Shown one piece after another: positions 61,056 through 64,000 of a stretch of 64,000 nucleotides of DNA; the stretch's first letter is position 1; every line of letters starts with the position of its first letter. The notes under the pieces were generated by a model. It did no database searches. It had not been told where the DNA came from and saw only the letters and a program-made list of their open reading frames with translations. The translations under genes were made by a program, and so were the position numbers. The DNA comes from Zeus faber. Its lineage: Eukaryota > Chordata > Actinopteri > Zeiformes > Zeidae. The stretch spans positions 12,263,385 through 12,327,384 of the forward strand of contig OY482864.1 of the NCBI GenBank assembly GCA_960531495.1, given 5' to 3'.

Positions 61056-63088
61056 CATAGAAAAACGACAATAGTGCCCTTGTTAAAGAAAACATCTCAA
61101 GAAAATACGGAACGTTGCTGATTTCAGTCAATAAAAGTCAAAATAAAATTGGCACATTACATATTCCCACATACCTTTCTACCTACAGTAATTACTGAGA
61201 TTATTATTTGATTACTTTGCTCTGTTGTTAGATGCGTTTGCTTAGGCCATTACTGAGGAACACAGACGTGGATGATAGTATCTATGGAGTGGATCTTGCA
61301 CAAAGGACAATTCAACACAGTGAACCGATGATCTTCATTTTAGTAGAACAGTTAAAAGTCCCAAAATCATGTACAGAGGCAACAGCAGTTTTAGTTAAAA
61401 TCAGAAATGTATTCAATAGTAGATATCCCTTTAAAAAGAAAAATACAATAATAATAATAATAATAATAATCATAATAATCATAATACTTACATACAGTAC
61501 ATACGTACATACATAAACAACATTGATAAGGATAATAACCAGCAAGATAAGGCATTTTGAACATCAGGAACCAAATGGAGACCAGCCACTTGGTTGTCAT
61601 GGTAGCAGCTAACGACTGTTTTTTTGTGGGTTTTGTTTCTCTCACGTCAACCTTCATTCAATACAAGTCCAAGGATACCAGGAAACATGCTGGAATATCC
61701 TGGGTGTGTACAGCTTCGACAGTCACATCCTTCAGCTTTTAACAGTTTAACAATCAAATATTTTGGGGGAAGGGCTGGGGCAGACTGGGGTCTCACTTTT
61801 TATCCAATCAGTTCCAAACATCAATTTCCATCGCAATATATTTAGCAAATCAACTAAAATCAATAGTCGTGTTATTAATTGTTCATTTGGGATCTTTCAG
61901 AGAATATGTATTATTATTATTATTTTTATAAAATCTACTGAATGATTGAATAGAAAGTTGAGTGGCCCCAAACTGCAACAATCACATATTTTCTAATCCA
62001 GTTCACATGACTTCTACAGATTGCTTTGGTTTGCAACTAAAACAAGAGACGTACAGATTATTACAGAGGTATCCAAGTATCCAACCTCTCCTTCATGTCA
62101 GTAAGCGAGTACTCCCAGAAAAGAGTCCAACAAAGCCACATGTCAGGCTCCAAAATGGAAAAATGAACCTTATTTAAGCATTGTGTAGCATCTATATACA
62201 ATGTATTTATTATTTATGATAGCAGAAAAATCACAATGGTTATATGACTCATAAGTGGGCATTTCTTTGGACTACGCTCTCAACAAGGGAGTCAAATGCT
62301 CTGAAATATTTGGGGAAGGAAAGAACATTTTCTCTTATGTTTAAAATTGATTAGAATTCCCAAAATCTATTGAATGTTAAATATTTGTTTAAATTAAAAC
62401 GTTTTTTGTTTTTTTTTAATCTTACTGCCATATTAACTTCTAATGGAAAAAAGGGGTTAGGGTTAACCCTCCACTCAAGTGTGATTATAATATATTCCCA
62501 TTAATTGTTCAGCACAAGTTAAGCAATAGATGTGATTTTAAACAAATTAAAAGAGCATCCAAATTGGCTAAATGGAATTGTATTTTACATTTAACACCTT
62601 GGTAGTTGCTGGGACTTAGCTAATGTTACAAGGGCTTGTTAAACCCACCATTAGCCTGTGGCCGTTGACCCATCTGGAATCTGTTTTGTGACCTTGACAC
62701 CTAAAATGTTTCATTGCTATAACTGGGAAGCTGACATCTGATCATAACAGCTCGCAAATCTGCTGTCTTTCACTAACTTAACAATTATTCCACAATCACT
62801 TGAGGCTTTAGATTTAATAACCTGGAAGAACCGGCATATGGTAGAATACAATACACAGTCCCAAAAGATAAAGTACGGTACAGTCACACGGTGGAGTGCT
62901 TGTCGACACCATGGCCGAGGTTATAGATGTTTTACACTGTCGAGAAGCTTGGAACGGATCCACCGATTCCATTGAAACTAGAGATGGGCGATTTTGGACA
63001 AAGTATATCATGATATTTCGATTTTCATTCCATTGGTATAATGGTTGGGATTTTTGAAGAAAAAAAAAAAGATATGTTAATAACATTC

Positions 63089-63123
<35 letters not shown>

Positions 63124-64000
63124 TAGCTGCAGGCAGCAATACACAGGGTCCAGTTTAGTCGTTTTAGGTACGCATTACAGTTTTCCGGGTTCTGTGAAAC
63201 ACAGCACAAGTTACAAAAGTTACAAACACCGTGGACTTATGTCTGGACCAATCAACATGCACTTACATCACTGCATGTGCACTTACATCACTGCGTGTTG
63301 CTCTTCAAGCATTCAGTTTAAATATCCCTGATGAACGGCATTTTAAGAATTACGGTCATTTCTGGACGACGCAGTGCGGACACAAGAGAAAGGGTCGGTT
63401 CCCCCAAAGGTTCTTAGTACGTCCTGCGGTGTGAAAACATCTCTGAACGATTATAGTTTCCGGGGTTTTGTAAAACGCTGCACGAGTTACAGTTTTCAGA
63501 GTTTCCTTTAAACGCTGCAGTTGTCCGTCTAGACGTCGTACCCCCAAGTGGCTGGAAGGGAATGACTTCCGAGAGACGAAGCTTGGACTATAATGTAACT
63601 TGGATATAAGTTTGGGGGTTGATGTCACAAAGCGGCAAACTAATGAAATGACGACAGTTTTTCACTAATTTGCGCTCCAAATGTCCCTGGCGTACTGCCG
63701 TTGTCCTGTTTCAGATGCTTTTAGCCTCAAAGATGCCAAGATTAAAAAAAAAAAAAAAAACGCAGAGCAATGGACAATTGGGATCTGGCCCTGCAGGCTG
63801 GACTCATAATAACATTCAGTTCCCATTCCATGTATACCGTCAGGCTTCTTTCTAATACTGCCTCAGTACTGATACTTCTTGGGTATAAAAAAACGAACAA
63901 TAACGCATGTATTGTAAAAACCACACCGGTACAATCTTCAATTACCCATCCCTATTTCCAAGTGTTACAAGATGACCATGGAGGGTAAAATAGAACCTTT
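60441..64000. other. Intergenic sequence without recognised genes
   Basis: No exon, RNA gene or domain was recognised. A fragment near 62980-63040 (AGATGGGCGATTTTGG with ATATCATGATAT words) is hAT-like. From 63120, ATATAGCTGCAGGCAGCAAT begins a recurrent fish repeat with loosely repeated ACAGTTTTC and AAACGCTGCA words to about 63520. Confidence 0.5.
61012..61048 (+). repeat. (TG)n microsatellite
   Basis: A TG array followed by GAGAGAGA. An (ATA)n array lies at about 61446-61480 and an (AAT)n array at about 63090-63120. Confidence 0.9.

Overview
The window is vertebrate, and very probably teleost fish, nuclear DNA. It holds three multi-exon genes with GT-AG introns whose exons join in frame, long (TG)n and (TA)n arrays, and many short degraded DNA transposons of kinds common in fish genomes. 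The species cannot be told from the sequence.

Layout: (1) 1-3724 is upstream or first-intron sequence with no coding exon I could identify. (2) 3746-18659 (+) carries 23 coding exons of a PDZ-PH-RhoGAP protein, ARHGAP23 (1499 aa from the first in-frame Met seen); its 3'UTR runs to about 20.9 kb. (3) 21623-29566 (-) carries 9 coding exons of ACBD4 (442 aa): N-terminal acyl-CoA-binding domain, FFAT-like motif, coiled coil and C-terminal tail anchor. It is tail-to-tail with arhgap23. (4) 29567-30935 is a GC-rich divergent promoter shared by acbd4 and plcd3, with a perfect CRE, a TATA box and an E-box. (5) 30936-53290 (+) carries 16 coding exons of phospholipase C delta 3 (790 aa): PH, EF hands, catalytic X and Y, C2. 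(6) 53291-64000 has a possible long plcd3 3'UTR, then gene-free sequence with transposon remnants (Tc1-like, hAT-like, a 1.4 kb TTAA-bounded element), a long hairpin and microsatellites.

As I recall, the acbd4/plcd3 head-to-head pair matches the human 17q21 arrangement. ARHGAP23 is on 17q12 in human, which supports the ARHGAP23 call over ARHGAP21. The proteins are unrelated in pathway: RhoGAP signalling at the cortex, a peroxisome-ER tether and lipid sensor, and PIP2 hydrolysis. Only acbd4 and plcd3 share an obvious regulatory element.

I found no new multi-gene system. The most interesting signals concern RNA processing: plcd3 has an AT-AC U12-type intron with textbook 5' splice and branch sites, filled by a minisatellite, and several plcd3 splice sites are embedded in long TG repeats or a very long polypyrimidine tract.
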